A DNA stretch of 64,000 nt from assembly GCF_009827395.1 (NCBI RefSeq), contig NZ_WTYX01000001.1, positions 1,847,833 to 1,911,832 on the forward strand, in the 5' to 3' direction. The notes beneath the pieces were generated by a model. That model ran no database searches. It was not told the origin of the DNA and worked only from the letters and a program-made list of their open reading frames with translations. Positions 44,784 to 53,033 of the stretch are shown piece by piece (the stretch's first letter is position 1; each line of letters opens with the position of its first letter). The translations under genes and the position numbers were made by a program. The stretch is from Pontixanthobacter aquaemixtae. Its GTDB lineage: Bacteria; Pseudomonadota; Alphaproteobacteria; Sphingomonadales; Sphingomonadaceae.

Positions 44784-45094
44784 TGGACGCCGACCTTGTA
44801 CTGATTTTCGGATTTATCCTGATCATCGCATCGATCGCGCTTGGCGTGGGCAGTTCGATCCATCGCCGCAGCAACGACCATGAAGAGCGCAAGCTGGAAC
44901 TGCTCGCGCGCACCGAAGAAGCCAAGGCCGGTCGCGGCGCCGCAAGCGAAGCCTATCGCAAGCTCGAAGAGCGGGTGCGCGTACTGGAGCGTATTGCCAC
45001 GGATCGCGGCACCGATCTGGCCCAGCAAATCGAACATCTGCGCGATCTCGACCAGATCGATGAAATGACCGCGCCGAAGGAGAAGCTTCAATGA
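44783..45094 (+). CDS. PspB-like small membrane protein, array member 5
   Basis: 103 aa from the ATG at 44783, which overlaps the stop of member 4 (TGATG). Strongly hydrophobic N-terminus (LVLIFGFILIIASIALGVG, residues 5-23), then a long charged helix (HEERKLELLARTEEAKAGRG) and the clearest copy of the motif, RVRVLERIATDRGTDLAQQI-EHLRD. Ends in a short acidic/basic tail. Overlaps member 6 by ATGA. Confidence 0.8.
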   Translation: MDADLVLIFGFILIIASIALGVGSSIHRRSNDHEERKLELLARTEEAKAGRGAASEAYRKLEERVRVLERIATDRGTDLAQQIEHLRDLDQIDEMTAPKEKLQ

Positions 45095-45363
45095 ACTGGG
45101 CGACCGCTATCGTTCTTATCGTCGCCATCGGCGCCATCGTGGGCGTATTCAGGGCGCGGTATCGGGCGCAGGCCGGGATTATTGCCGACGAGGACGGCAA
45201 TGAGCGGTATATCGAGCGTTCTGACGCGAATGCACAACGCGAGGTCGAGGAACTGCGCGAGCGGATCAAGGTGCTTGAACGCATCGCAACCGATGCAAAC
45301 ACATCGGAAGCCAGAAAAATTGCCGCGATTTCGGACGAGATCGAAAGTTTGAGAGACAAGTAA
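45091..45363 (+). CDS. PspB-like small membrane protein, array member 6
   Basis: 90 aa. Membrane segment at residues 4-20 (ATAIVLIVAIGAIVGVF), basic RARYRAQ after it, then VEELRERIKVLERIATDANT and a final helix ISDEIESLRDK. The motif has a few added residues between its two halves compared with members 1-5. It begins on the ATGA overlap with member 5; 57 bases follow before member 7. Confidence 0.78.
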   Translation: MNWATAIVLIVAIGAIVGVFRARYRAQAGIIADEDGNERYIERSDANAQREVEELRERIKVLERIATDANTSEARKIAAISDEIESLRDK

Positions 45364-45420
45364 GCAGAGGATGTTGGTGGATCATACGATGCCCCCCTGC
45401 CCCGAAAGAGGATTTGTGAA

Positions 45421-45660
45421 ATGACCGAACAGATCATCATATCCAGCGCCACGATTATCGGGATGACGATTGTCGCGCTGATCGGCCTTCGCGGCTGGCA
45501 GGGATGGCTTGCTTTGAAGGAACAGGAGCTCGAACGGTCCGGTTCGCCGCGGCATGAAATTGATACCGGATCCGCTTCGGGCGCTGCTCGTATCGAAATT
45601 GCCGATCTCAAGGAACGCATCCGCAAGCTGGAAGCCATTGCCAGCGGGGTCGATCTTTAA
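45421..45660 (+). CDS. PspB-like small membrane protein, array member 7 (diverged)
   Basis: 79 aa with its own leader, GAAAGAGG. Membrane segment at about residues 5-24 (IIISSATIIGMTIVALIGL). The C-terminal helix IEIADLKERIRKLEAIASGV keeps the first half of the array motif but stops before the EIexLR half, so it is the truncated or most diverged copy. It ends the probable psp transcript; sufE begins 54 bases later. Confidence 0.72.
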   Translation: MTEQIIISSATIIGMTIVALIGLRGWQGWLALKEQELERSGSPRHEIDTGSASGAARIEIADLKERIRKLEAIASGVDL

Positions 45661-45714
45661 CCTGGAAGCGATCGCTGCTTTCGCCCGCATGACGAATTGG
45701 CTAATGGCCACGCC

Positions 45715-46122
45715 ATGAGAACCCTGGATGACATCCGCGAAGAATATGAATTTCTCGAAGGCGATGAACGCTATCGCCTGCTGATCGAGCTGGGCCGCGA
45801 ATTGGACGCCATGCCCGATGCCCTTAAAACCGATGCAACCTTGGTGCGCGGCTGTTCCGCCAGCGTCTGGGTGTATCCGACAGACGAAGCGGGCACGCTG
45901 CATTTTCTGGCCGATAGCAACGCCGCGATCACCAAAGGCATTGTCGCGCTGGTAATCTCCGCGGTGCAAGACAGGCCAGCGGATGAAGTCGCGCAAATGG
46001 ATGTCGCAGCGGCGCTCGAACCGTTTGATCTCAAGAACCAGCTCAGTTCCAACCGCACCCAGGGTGTGCCCAATATGATTGCTCTGGTGAAAGAGCACGC
46101 AGCGCGGATTTCTGCGGCCTGA
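45715..46122 (+). CDS. sufE: SufE-type sulfur acceptor for Fe-S cluster assembly
   Basis: 135 aa from the ATG at 45715 (MRTLDDIREEYEFLE). The active Cys47 lies in TLVRGCSASVWVYP, the SufE signature. It accepts persulfide from the cysteine desulfurase SufS and passes it to SufBCD. No other suf gene is adjacent. The gene is followed after one base by the DUF454 gene. Confidence 0.94.
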   Translation: MRTLDDIREEYEFLEGDERYRLLIELGRELDAMPDALKTDATLVRGCSASVWVYPTDEAGTLHFLADSNAAITKGIVALVISAVQDRPADEVAQMDVAAALEPFDLKNQLSSNRTQGVPNMIALVKEHAARISAA

Positions 46123-46123
46123 T

Positions 46124-46471
46124 ATGCGCCCGGTCTATCTCACAATCGGGATAGTCTCGGTCATTCTCGGGATAATCGGCGCTGCCTTGCCGATCATGCC
46201 CACCGTGCCCTTCCTGATATTGGCGGCGTTCTGCTTTGCGCGGAGCAATCCGGTGTGGGAGCAGAAACTGCTCGATCATCCCAAATGGGGCCCACAATTG
46301 CGCGATTGGCGCGAACGGCGCGCGATTTCGCGCAAGTCAAAGATCATTGCGATCAGCGCGATGGCGGTAGGCGCGGTGTTTACTTGGTTCTCGCTCGGCG
46401 CGCCCTATGTGTATATCTCGCTGGCGATCTTGGGCATCAGCGGAACTTGGATCGCGACGCGCAACGAATGA
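46124..46471 (+). CDS. YbaN/DUF454 membrane protein
   Basis: 115 aa. Two N-terminal segments (TIGIVSVILGIIGAALPIMP, with the family LPIMPTVPFLILAAFCFARS block) and a further two at the C-terminus. The family is of unknown function. It directly follows sufE and is convergent with crtZ, touching its stop. Confidence 0.88.
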   Translation: MRPVYLTIGIVSVILGIIGAALPIMPTVPFLILAAFCFARSNPVWEQKLLDHPKWGPQLRDWRERRAISRKSKIIAISAMAVGAVFTWFSLGAPYVYISLAILGISGTWIATRNE

Positions 46472-46990
46472 TCAGGCGCCGGCGCTCTCACGAATTTCGG
46501 CAATCCCTGAATCGCGCTGCGCTTTCAATTCGGCTTTCAAATTTGCCGGATCGCGCGCCCATAGAAAGCCGAAGCTCACCCCGCCTTCCTTGCCGATTGT
46601 CGCGTGATGCAGCTTGTGCGCCTGCACCAGCCGCTTGGCATAGCCACGTTTGGGAACCCATTTGAAATAGCGCTGATGAACCAGCCCGTCATGCACCAGC
46701 GTGTAGATGATGCCATATCCCAAAATGCCCAAACCAATCCATGTCGCCGGGACCCAAGCCGCATCGCCCAGAACCCATTCGCTGCCCCAGACGAACATCG
46801 CAATGCTCATCGCCGCGCCGAAAAGGCCGAAAAGATCGTTCTTCTCCAGCGCATTGTCATGCGGTTCGTGATGGTCGCGGTGCCAACCCCAGCCGATGCC
46901 ATGCATGATATATTTATGGCTTGCCCATGCGACCCATTCCATCGCCGCAATGGTGGCAAGGACAATCAGGATCGGAACGACAACAGCCAT
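46472..46990 (-). CDS. crtZ: Beta-carotene hydroxylase
   Basis: 172 aa from the ATG at 46990 (MAVVVPILIVLATI). The di-iron histidine clusters of CrtZ are present: HKYIMHG, HRDHHEPHD, HDGLVHQR and HKLHHA, with GWGWHRDHHEP and GGVSFGFLWA as in characterised enzymes. It hydroxylates the beta-ionone ring at C3 to give zeaxanthin-type pigments in the membrane. Consistent with yellow-orange Erythrobacteraceae. No other carotenoid gene is nearby. Confidence 0.95.
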   Translation of the reverse strand: MAVVVPILIVLATIAAMEWVAWASHKYIMHGIGWGWHRDHHEPHDNALEKNDLFGLFGAAMSIAMFVWGSEWVLGDAAWVPATWIGLGILGYGIIYTLVHDGLVHQRYFKWVPKRGYAKRLVQAHKLHHATIGKEGGVSFGFLWARDPANLKAELKAQRDSGIAEIRESAGA

Positions 46991-47007
46991 AGCGTGGTCG
47001 CTATAGA

Positions 47008-47409
47008 CTAATCGCCCTTGGGAAAGAAGAACCGTGCGATCTCTTCGCCGATGCGCGCGGGGCGCAGCGTTTCGGCATCGATGCAACACCAGCTCGACTG
47101 GATTTCGGCGAGCACTTCCTCACCGCGTTGGATCACCGTGCTGTAGAACGCGCGCGCACCCTTGGTGCTTTCGAGCACGGTCCGGGCAATCACATCATCG
47201 TCAAGGAATGCCGGTTTGCGATAGGTGATCTCGTGCTTCAGCGCGACCCACGCGCGGCTGGCCACCGCATCAGCGGGCGCGATGCTGCGCCAATGCGACA
47301 GAACCGCGTCCTGAACCCAGCCGAGATAGCGGGCGTTGTTCACATGCCCCATGAAATCGATGTCCGTCGGAAGAATTTTGATGGGAAAGGAATAAGGCTT
47401 TGCTGACAT
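47008..47409 (-). CDS. YbgC/4HBT-family acyl-CoA thioesterase
   Basis: 133 aa. Hotdog fold with the catalytic Asp in LPTDIDFMGHVNNARYLGWV, diagnostic for 4-hydroxybenzoyl-CoA thioesterase-like enzymes. Natural acyl-CoA unknown. It lies 17 bases upstream of crtZ on the same strand, likely co-transcribed. Confidence 0.9.
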   Translation of the reverse strand: MSAKPYSFPIKILPTDIDFMGHVNNARYLGWVQDAVLSHWRSIAPADAVASRAWVALKHEITYRKPAFLDDDVIARTVLESTKGARAFYSTVIQRGEEVLAEIQSSWCCIDAETLRPARIGEEIARFFFPKGD

Positions 47410-47643
47410 GAGTGTCAGTTAGGCGCAGGAAGCTTACGATTCCATGACAATTCGCCGGGATCCCCCAGATTTTGCCGGTCCCGTTGCCAATTTGGCGCAA
47501 TTGAGACTGCACCCGATCATCTGCCTGCGACATTTTGTTACCAAATAGCCCCCTTTCACAACAGGCCATTCCAACGCCGTTCATAAAAATAGGCGCATTT
47601 CTGAACGCCCCTCCTGCAGCCTCGACACAGAAAGGATCGAACA

Positions 47644-48081
47644 ATGCAGACATCCACCAAGCTTATCGCCTCAGCTCTGGCGCTTCCCCTCGCTTTGAGC
47701 ATGGCCCTGCCCGCCACGGCGCAGACGCGAGACGGATGGTCCGCGGATCGTCATACGGTGGCGGCGCGCAACCAGCGCTATTACAAACAAGCCTACACCA
47801 ATCCGGGCATTGAGCGCCGGATTGACAGCCTGTCGCAAGAGATCAGGCAAGCGAGGCGCGCGGGCATTCTGACGCGCCAACAGGCCCAAAATATCCGCAC
47901 GCAGCTGAACGCGGCCGAACGCAGCTACCGCGCGCTTGCTCGGAATGGCCTGTCGCGGCAGGACATTCGCAATACCAACCAACAGCTGGCACGCGTTCAG
48001 GTCCGGCTGGACAACCGGCGTTACGCCCATAATCGCGGCGACCGCCGCGGCAATGGCCGCTATGCCCGCAATGTGTATTGA
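47644..48081 (+). CDS. Small secreted basic protein of unknown function
   Basis: 145 aa with signal peptide ending LPATAQTR. The mature part is helical and rich in Arg, Gln and Asn: ERRIDSLSQEIRQARRAGIL, then TRQQAQNIRTQLNAAERSYR, finishing in an Arg/Gly/Tyr-rich tail. Such periplasmic basic coiled proteins occur widely in sphingomonads without known role. Leader AGAAAGGA precedes the ATG. The 234 bases upstream hold no other gene. Confidence 0.8.
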   Translation: MQTSTKLIASALALPLALSMALPATAQTRDGWSADRHTVAARNQRYYKQAYTNPGIERRIDSLSQEIRQARRAGILTRQQAQNIRTQLNAAERSYRALARNGLSRQDIRNTNQQLARVQVRLDNRRYAHNRGDRRGNGRYARNVY

Positions 48082-48094
48082 TGCCCAATCGGGA

Positions 48095-48181
48095 CGCTTC
48101 CGATTATTGGGAGCGCGCAAGTTTTCCTAACTTGAGACGCAGGGGCGGCTGGCCTAGGCGAAAGCCATGACCAGCCGCCCC
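48095..48181 (+). other. Structured leader and start region of leuC
   Basis: Three successive hairpins: CGCTTCC/GGGAGCG (48095-48115), CAAGTT/AACTTG (48118-48134) and a perfect 11-base stem GGGGCGGCTGG/CCAGCCGCCCC (48142-48152 and 48171-48181). The leuC ATG (48167) lies in the loop of the third. This could limit or tune ribosome access; no leucine-rich leader peptide is seen. Confidence 0.5.
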
Positions 48182-49612
48182 GATACCTCCCCCCAAACGC
48201 TGTATGAAAAAATCTGGAACGCGCATGTGGTCGAAACGCGCGATGACGGTACATCGCTGATCTTTATCGACCGGCATTTGGTCCATGAAGTTACCAGCCC
48301 GCAGGCATTCGAAGCGCTGCGATTGGCGGGCCGCAAAGTCCGCCGCCCCGATCTGACGCTGGCGGTTCCCGATCACAATTTGCCAACGACACCAAGGATC
48401 GATGCGGCGGGCAACAAAATCCCGATCACCGACCCTGAAAGCGCCGCGCAGCTCGAAGCGCTGGAGGCCAACGCCCCCGCTTTTGGCATTCGTTATATCG
48501 ATGCGACCGCCGCCGAACAGGGCATTGTGCATGTGGTTGGCCCCGAACAGGGATTTTCACTGCCCGGCACAACCATTGTCTGCGGCGACTCACACACCGC
48601 CGCGCATGGCGGAGTAGGCGCGCTCGCTTTCGGAATTGGCACCAGCGAAGTCGAACATGTCCTCGCCACGCAAACGCTGCTGCTCAAACAGTCGAAATCA
48701 ATGGAAATTGCCGTCACCGGCGCGCTGGGCCCGGGCGTCACTTCAAAAGATCTCGTGCTTCATATTATCGGTGTTCTGGGAACCGCCGGGGGCACCGGCC
48801 ATGTCATCGAATATCGCGGCGAGGTGTTCGAGCAGATGAGCGTCGAAAGCCGTCTCACCGTGTGCAACATGTCGATCGAAGCTGGCGCGCGCGCCGGCCT
48901 GATTGCACCCGACGAAACGACTTTTGCCTATCTGAAAAACCGCCCCATGGCTCCGCAAGGCAGCGATTGGGACAAGGCAGTTGAATATTGGCGCAGCTTG
49001 CACACCGATCCGGGCGCCCGCTTCGATACATCGGTGCAAATCGATGCCGCCGATGTCCAGCCGACGGTGACATGGGGGACAAGCCCCGAAGATGTCGTGC
49101 CAATCGGCGGCAAAGTTCCTGCACCGTCAAGTTTCACCGACCCGTCGAAGCAAGACGCCGCGCAAAAGAGCCTTGATTATATGGGGCTGACCCCGGGGCA
49201 GAAGATGACCGATGTCGAGGTGCAAAACATCTTCATCGGCAGCTGCACCAACAGCCGGATCGAAGATTTGCGCGCCGCCGCCGATGTGCTGCGTGGCAAG
49301 CGCAAGGCAGATAATGTCAAATGGGCGATCGTTGTCCCGGGGTCTGGTCTGGTCAAACAAATGGCAGAAGAGGAGGGCCTCGATAAGGTCTTCATCGAAG
49401 CGGGTCTTGAATGGCGCGAACCGGGCTGCTCCGCTTGCCTCGGGATGAACCCTGACAAAGTGCCTTCCGGTGAACGCTGCGCCTCGACCAGCAATCGCAA
49501 TTTTGTCGGCCGCCAAGGCCCCGGTTCGCGCACCCATCTGATGAGCCCCGCGATGGCCGCCGCTGCGGCGGTGACAGGACGGCTTACCGATATCCGCGAG
49601 ATGGCCAAGTGA
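48167..49612 (+). CDS. leuC: 3-isopropylmalate dehydratase large subunit
   Basis: 481 aa. Aconitase fold with [20 protein letters not shown], the 4Fe-4S ligands Cys360 (SCTNSR), Cys421 and Cys424 ([11 protein letters not shown]). With LeuD it isomerises 2- to 3-isopropylmalate in leucine synthesis. leuD follows after a small ORF. The start codon sits in the loop of a GC-rich hairpin. Confidence 0.98.
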   Translation: MTSRPDTSPQTLYEKIWNAHVVETRDDGTSLIFIDRHLVHEVTSPQAFEALRLAGRKVRRPDLTLAVPDHNLPTTPRIDAAGNKIPITDPESAAQLEALEANAPAFGIRYIDATAAEQGIVHVVGPEQGFSLPGTTIVCGDSHTAAHGGVGALAFGIGTSEVEHVLATQTLLLKQSKSMEIAVTGALGPGVTSKDLVLHIIGVLGTAGGTGHVIEYRGEVFEQMSVESRLTVCNMSIEAGARAGLIAPDETTFAYLKNRPMAPQGSDWDKAVEYWRSLHTDPGARFDTSVQIDAADVQPTVTWGTSPEDVVPIGGKVPAPSSFTDPSKQDAAQKSLDYMGLTPGQKMTDVEVQNIFIGSCTNSRIEDLRAAADVLRGKRKADNVKWAIVVPGSGLVKQMAEEEGLDKVFIEAGLEWREPGCSACLGMNPDKVPSGERCASTSNRNFVGRQGPGSRTHLMSPAMAAAAAVTGRLTDIREMAK

Positions 49613-49680
49613 GGTCATTTGTGCGGCAAAGTTCACACTGCCCTCTTGCCACCATTCGCGCGGGGCACCATTGATAGATT

Positions 49681-49845
49681 ATGACTAAGAAAACCCCCTC
49701 CTCCTTCTCTGGCAAAGCTGCGCTTGGCGCGGCGGCCATCGGATCAGCGGCGATTGCTGCTGCGCTTCTCTATGCATCCAAACGCAAAGAGAAGAAGGCC
49801 GAAACCCCCAAGACACCCAGCGGCGAACCGCCCGAAACCGATTGA
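49681..49845 (+). CDS. Small membrane ORF between leuC and leuD
   Basis: 54 aa from the ATG at 49681. It starts with a basic segment ([12 protein letters not shown]), then an Ala-rich hydrophobic stretch ([18 protein letters not shown]) and a Lys/Glu/Pro-rich tail. Its TGA (49843-49845) overlaps the leuD ATG (49845), giving a TGATG junction, so leuD is probably translated by re-initiation. No family recognised. Its position, length and coding-like composition support a real gene. Confidence 0.65.
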   Translation: MTKKTPSSFSGKAALGAAAIGSAAIAAALLYASKRKEKKAETPKTPSGEPPETD

Positions 49846-50459
49846 TGAAGCCCGTTTCTTCCGTCGAAGGCCGCGCTATTCCGTTCGGCGCCAAGAACGT
49901 CGATACCGACGTGATCATTCCTGCGGCGTGGCTCAAGACCATCAGCCGCGAAGGCCTTGGCAAAGGCGCGTTTGAAACGGTTCGCGCGCAGGACGGAAAT
50001 ATCTTCGACAATCCCGATTTCGCGGGTGCGCCGATCCTGATCGCCGGAGACAATTTTGGCTGCGGCTCAAGCCGCGAACATGCCGCATGGGCGCTGCTCG
50101 ATCTGGGGATCACCGTCGTGATCGCGCCGAGTTTCTCCGACATTTTTGCAGGCAATGCGTTCAAGAACGGCATTCTTACGGTTGCATTGCCGCAAGAACA
50201 GATCGACCGGCTGATGGAAGTTTCCGAGACCGATCCGGTTACGGTTGATCTCGACACGCAGACGGTAACCACACCCTTTCAGGACCGCTTCACATTCGAA
50301 GTAGACCCCTTTCGCAAGCATTGCCTTAGCGAAGGGCTGGACGAAGTCGGCCTGACGCTGGAGCGCGACAGCGCGATCACGGATTATGAAACCCGGCGGG
50401 CGGCAAATATGCCCTGGCTGCAACCCAACACACATATCACGACGGAGAGAACTGCATGA
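49845..50459 (+). CDS. leuD: 3-isopropylmalate dehydratase small subunit
   Basis: 204 aa from the ATG at 49845; a TTG at 49842 is also open. The swivelling aconitase domain shows [19 protein letters not shown], then [19 protein letters not shown], both diagnostic. It completes the LeuCD enzyme. The stop overlaps the next start by ATGA. Confidence 0.97.
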   Translation: MKPVSSVEGRAIPFGAKNVDTDVIIPAAWLKTISREGLGKGAFETVRAQDGNIFDNPDFAGAPILIAGDNFGCGSSREHAAWALLDLGITVVIAPSFSDIFAGNAFKNGILTVALPQEQIDRLMEVSETDPVTVDLDTQTVTTPFQDRFTFEVDPFRKHCLSEGLDEVGLTLERDSAITDYETRRAANMPWLQPNTHITTERTA

Positions 50460-51457
50460 AAGCCCTATTGTCCAAAGAAGTCGGCGGACCGGAAACTCTG
50501 GTGGTGGAAGACATCGCCGAACCCACCCCGGGCAAAGGCGAAGTGCTGGTCAAAATTGCCGCTTGCGCGATCAACTTTCCCGACACGCTGATCATCCGTG
50601 ACATGTACCAGTTCAAACCGCCCCGTCCGTTTGCTCCAGGCGGCGAAATTTCGGGCACGATCGAGGCTCTGGGCGAAGGCGTTGACGGCTGGAAAGTGGG
50701 TGACCGCGTTCTTGCGGGTGTTGGCAATGGCGGCTTGCAAGAGAAAATGGTGGTCGCCGCCGCGCGATTGTTCAGAGTTCCCGATTTTGTCAAATTGCCT
50801 GAAGCATCGGCTTTGCTGATGACATACGGAACAACCATCCACGGCCTGAAAGACCGCGGCGATATCAAAGCAGGTGACACCATGCTTGTGCTCGGCGCGG
50901 CGGGCGGCGTTGGTTTGTCGGCTGTCGAGCTGGGCAAAGCCTATGGCGCGCGCGTGGTCGCCGCCGTTTCCAGCGAGGAAAAAGGCGAAGTTGCACGCCA
51001 AGCGGGGGCAGATGAAGTTGTCATCTATCCGCGTGCTCCATTCGACAAAGATGCCTCCAAAGCGCTTGCCGCAGCCTTCAAGGAAGCCGTTGGGCCGGAT
51101 GGTGCGGATATCGTTTATGACATTGTCGGCGGTGACTATTCGGAGCCGGCCCTGCGTTCGATCGCATGGGAAGGGCGCTTTCTGGTAATCGGTTTCCCCG
51201 CCGGTATTGCGAAGATGCCGCTCAATCTCACCTTGCTCAAAAGCTGCGATATTCGCGGCGTGTTCTGGGGGGCCTTCACCGCCCGCGAACCGCGCAAGAA
51301 CGAGGCCAATATCGCCGAGCTTTTCCGCCTTTGGAAAGATGGCAAGATCAACCCGCTGATCAGCGAAACCTATCCGCTGGAGCGCGCGCATGAAGCCATC
51401 GCCAAGCTGGAATCGCGCGGCGCGATCGGCAAACTTGTTGTCACAATGGACGACTAG
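50456..51457 (+). CDS. NADPH:quinone oxidoreductase-like medium-chain dehydrogenase
   Basis: 333 aa. GroES-like N-terminus ([20 protein letters not shown]), nucleotide-binding [20 protein letters not shown], and no structural-zinc cysteine cluster, which places it among the zinc-free QOR type. It reduces quinones or enones with NADPH. It overlaps leuD by four bases and so shares its mRNA although no leucine-related role is known. Confidence 0.9.
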   Translation: MKALLSKEVGGPETLVVEDIAEPTPGKGEVLVKIAACAINFPDTLIIRDMYQFKPPRPFAPGGEISGTIEALGEGVDGWKVGDRVLAGVGNGGLQEKMVVAAARLFRVPDFVKLPEASALLMTYGTTIHGLKDRGDIKAGDTMLVLGAAGGVGLSAVELGKAYGARVVAAVSSEEKGEVARQAGADEVVIYPRAPFDKDASKALAAAFKEAVGPDGADIVYDIVGGDYSEPALRSIAWEGRFLVIGFPAGIAKMPLNLTLLKSCDIRGVFWGAFTAREPRKNEANIAELFRLWKDGKINPLISETYPLERAHEAIAKLESRGAIGKLVVTMDD

Positions 51458-51541
51458 AAACAGGCTTAGAAACTGGCGAACCCGCTTGCGGCTTGTCCCG
51501 CTCGTGCCTATTTCGGGTGTAGATACAAACACGAGGTGACA

Positions 51542-51865
51542 ATGTCAGATTTCAAAGACCGGGAAAAAGGCGAAGAGGCCAAATTCGCATTCGACGAAGA
51601 AAACGCCTTCAAGATCGCCGCGCGCCGCAACCGGTTGCTGGGCCAATGGGCTGCCGAATTGATGGGGCTCGATGACGAAGAAACCAATGCCTATGCAACG
51701 TCGGTGGTGCAGGCCGATTTCGAAGAAGCCGGTGATGAAGATGTGATCCGCAAGCTTTTGGGCGATCTGACCACCGCAGAAGTTGATGTGGACGAAGCGG
51801 GCATCCGGTCAATGCTGGAAGAAAAAGCTGTCGAGGCCCGCCGCCAGTTGATGAGCGAATCCTGA
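51542..51865 (+). CDS. DUF1476 / ATP synthase zeta-subunit-like protein
   Basis: 107 aa from the ATG at 51542, with GAGG before it. DREKGEEAKFAFDEENAFKI and ARRNRLLGQWAAELMG are the DUF1476 signature. In Paracoccus this small helical protein inhibits the F1-ATPase from running backwards. Limited to alphaproteobacteria. It is followed by bolA and grxD, as often seen. Confidence 0.92.
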   Translation: MSDFKDREKGEEAKFAFDEENAFKIAARRNRLLGQWAAELMGLDDEETNAYATSVVQADFEEAGDEDVIRKLLGDLTTAEVDVDEAGIRSMLEEKAVEARRQLMSES

Positions 51866-51893
51866 TCGCCCGGATGTCTTGCGGAGCAATCCC

Positions 51894-52130
51894 ATGCCAA
51901 TGACAGGTCCGGAAATCGAAAGCATGATCAAGGCCGCAATGCCTGATGCAGAGGTTGAAATGACCGATCTTGCAGGCGACGGAGATCATTGGGCGGCGAA
52001 AGTCACCGCGCCCGATTTCGTGGGCAAAACCCGCATTCAGCAGCACAAGATGGTCTATGAAGCGCTCGGCGGCCGTATGGGCGGAGTGCTCCATGCCTTG
52101 CAACTGACCACAGCCGTTCCCACCTCTTGA
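51894..52130 (+). CDS. bolA: BolA-family protein
   Basis: 78 aa from the ATG at 51894; GGAG lies eight bases before. The BolA/IbaG helix-turn region has the conserved HKMVYEALGGRMGGVLHALQ. Works with the monothiol glutaredoxin encoded next in sensing or moving Fe-S clusters. Gap of 27 bases to grxD. Confidence 0.93.
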   Translation: MPMTGPEIESMIKAAMPDAEVEMTDLAGDGDHWAAKVTAPDFVGKTRIQQHKMVYEALGGRMGGVLHALQLTTAVPTS

Positions 52131-52157
52131 TCAGATAGAAACACCCGGAAGCAACCT

Positions 52158-52484
52158 ATGTCTGACACCCAAACCCGTATTGCCGATATTGTCACCACCA
52201 ATGACGTGGTGCTGTTCATGAAAGGCACGCCGCTGTTTCCGCAATGCGGGTTTTCCAGCCGCGCAGTGGCCATTCTGGATCATTGCGGCGTCGCTTATGA
52301 AAGCGTCGATGTGCTGCAGGACATGGAAATCCGGCAGGGCATCAAGACCTATTCGGATTGGCCGACCATTCCCCAGCTCTACGTCAAAGGCGAATTCCTG
52401 GGCGGCAGCGACATCATGATGGAAATGTTCGAAGCCGGCGAGCTGAAACAGCTGATGGACGATAAAGACGTCGCCAAGGCGTAA
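52158..52484 (+). CDS. grxD: Monothiol glutaredoxin (Grx4 type)
   Basis: 108 aa. The active site is FPQCGFSS with CGFS at residues 30-33, plus the glutathione-binding WPTIPQLYVKGEFLGGSDI. It holds a bridging 2Fe-2S cluster and pairs with BolA. Last gene of the DUF1476-bolA-grxD unit. Confidence 0.97.
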   Translation: MSDTQTRIADIVTTNDVVLFMKGTPLFPQCGFSSRAVAILDHCGVAYESVDVLQDMEIRQGIKTYSDWPTIPQLYVKGEFLGGSDIMMEMFEAGELKQLMDDKDVAKA

Positions 52485-52504
52485 TTTTCTTTAGTTTTGT
52501 TTAG

Positions 52505-52748
52505 CCTCAGTCGCCGGGCGCGAGCCATCCGGCTCGCTTGGCTTCCTCGCATTAGCTCGGGCGGGTGGTCGCCCTAGCGGTCAGCTAGTCGCTGACCGGA
52601 CTCTTTCCAGGCATGTCAGTATAGCGATGATCCGGTCCGCCAACGGACGGACCGCAAGTGCGACTGCACGCCCGCAGCGCAGCGACCGTCAGGGAGCGAA
52701 AGCGAGGATAGCCAAGCGGCACGGATGTGCCGCGCCCGGCACCTGAGG
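52505..52748. repeat. Long imperfect inverted repeat downstream of grxD
   Basis: The left arm (52505-52550) and right arm (52702-52748) are inverted copies sharing CCTCAG, GCCGGGCGCG, CATCCG and CGCTTGGCT...TCCTCGC. Inside are a perfect hairpin, CGGTCAGC-TAGTC-GCTGACCG (52578-52598), and CGGTCCG/CGGACCG (52633-52654). No protein fits. It looks like a non-coding mobile or dispersed palindromic element, or a structured RNA read through from grxD. Confidence 0.6.
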
Positions 52749-52769
52749 GAAAAAACATAACAAAAAACA

Positions 52770-52803
52770 AAAAACCCCGCCGTTTCGCAGCGGCGGGGTT
52801 TTT
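52770..52803 (+). terminator. Bidirectional intrinsic terminator
   Basis: AAAAACCCCGCCG (52770-52782) pairs perfectly with CGGCGGGGTTTTT (52791-52803) around an eight-base loop; both strands carry U-tracts. A further stem, GGCGGGACC/GGTCCCGCC (52815-52844), follows. It closes the grxD transcript together with the repeat before it. Confidence 0.9.
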
Positions 52804-53033
52804 GATGTCGGGGAGGCGGGACCGGGAGACCAGGAGGTCCCGCCTTCACATCGAAGACCAGTTAGACATCATCCACTATGCAGGCGGCGTGCCAGTTTTG
52901 CCGATCGGCGCAATTCTGCGCCATCCGATGGTAAACCGATTTTAACCGCTGTCACCCGATGTAAATTTTCCCGACACGGACCGGCACGAGATTGGCCTTG
53001 GCAATAGAGGGCGAGTCCGGCACAGATATCGCG

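Noticed and set aside
43542..45363. The repeated coding blocks of the psp array as a CRISPR-like or tandem DNA repeat
   Set aside because: Similarity is at protein level over whole genes with different membrane helices, not short identical DNA units with spacers.
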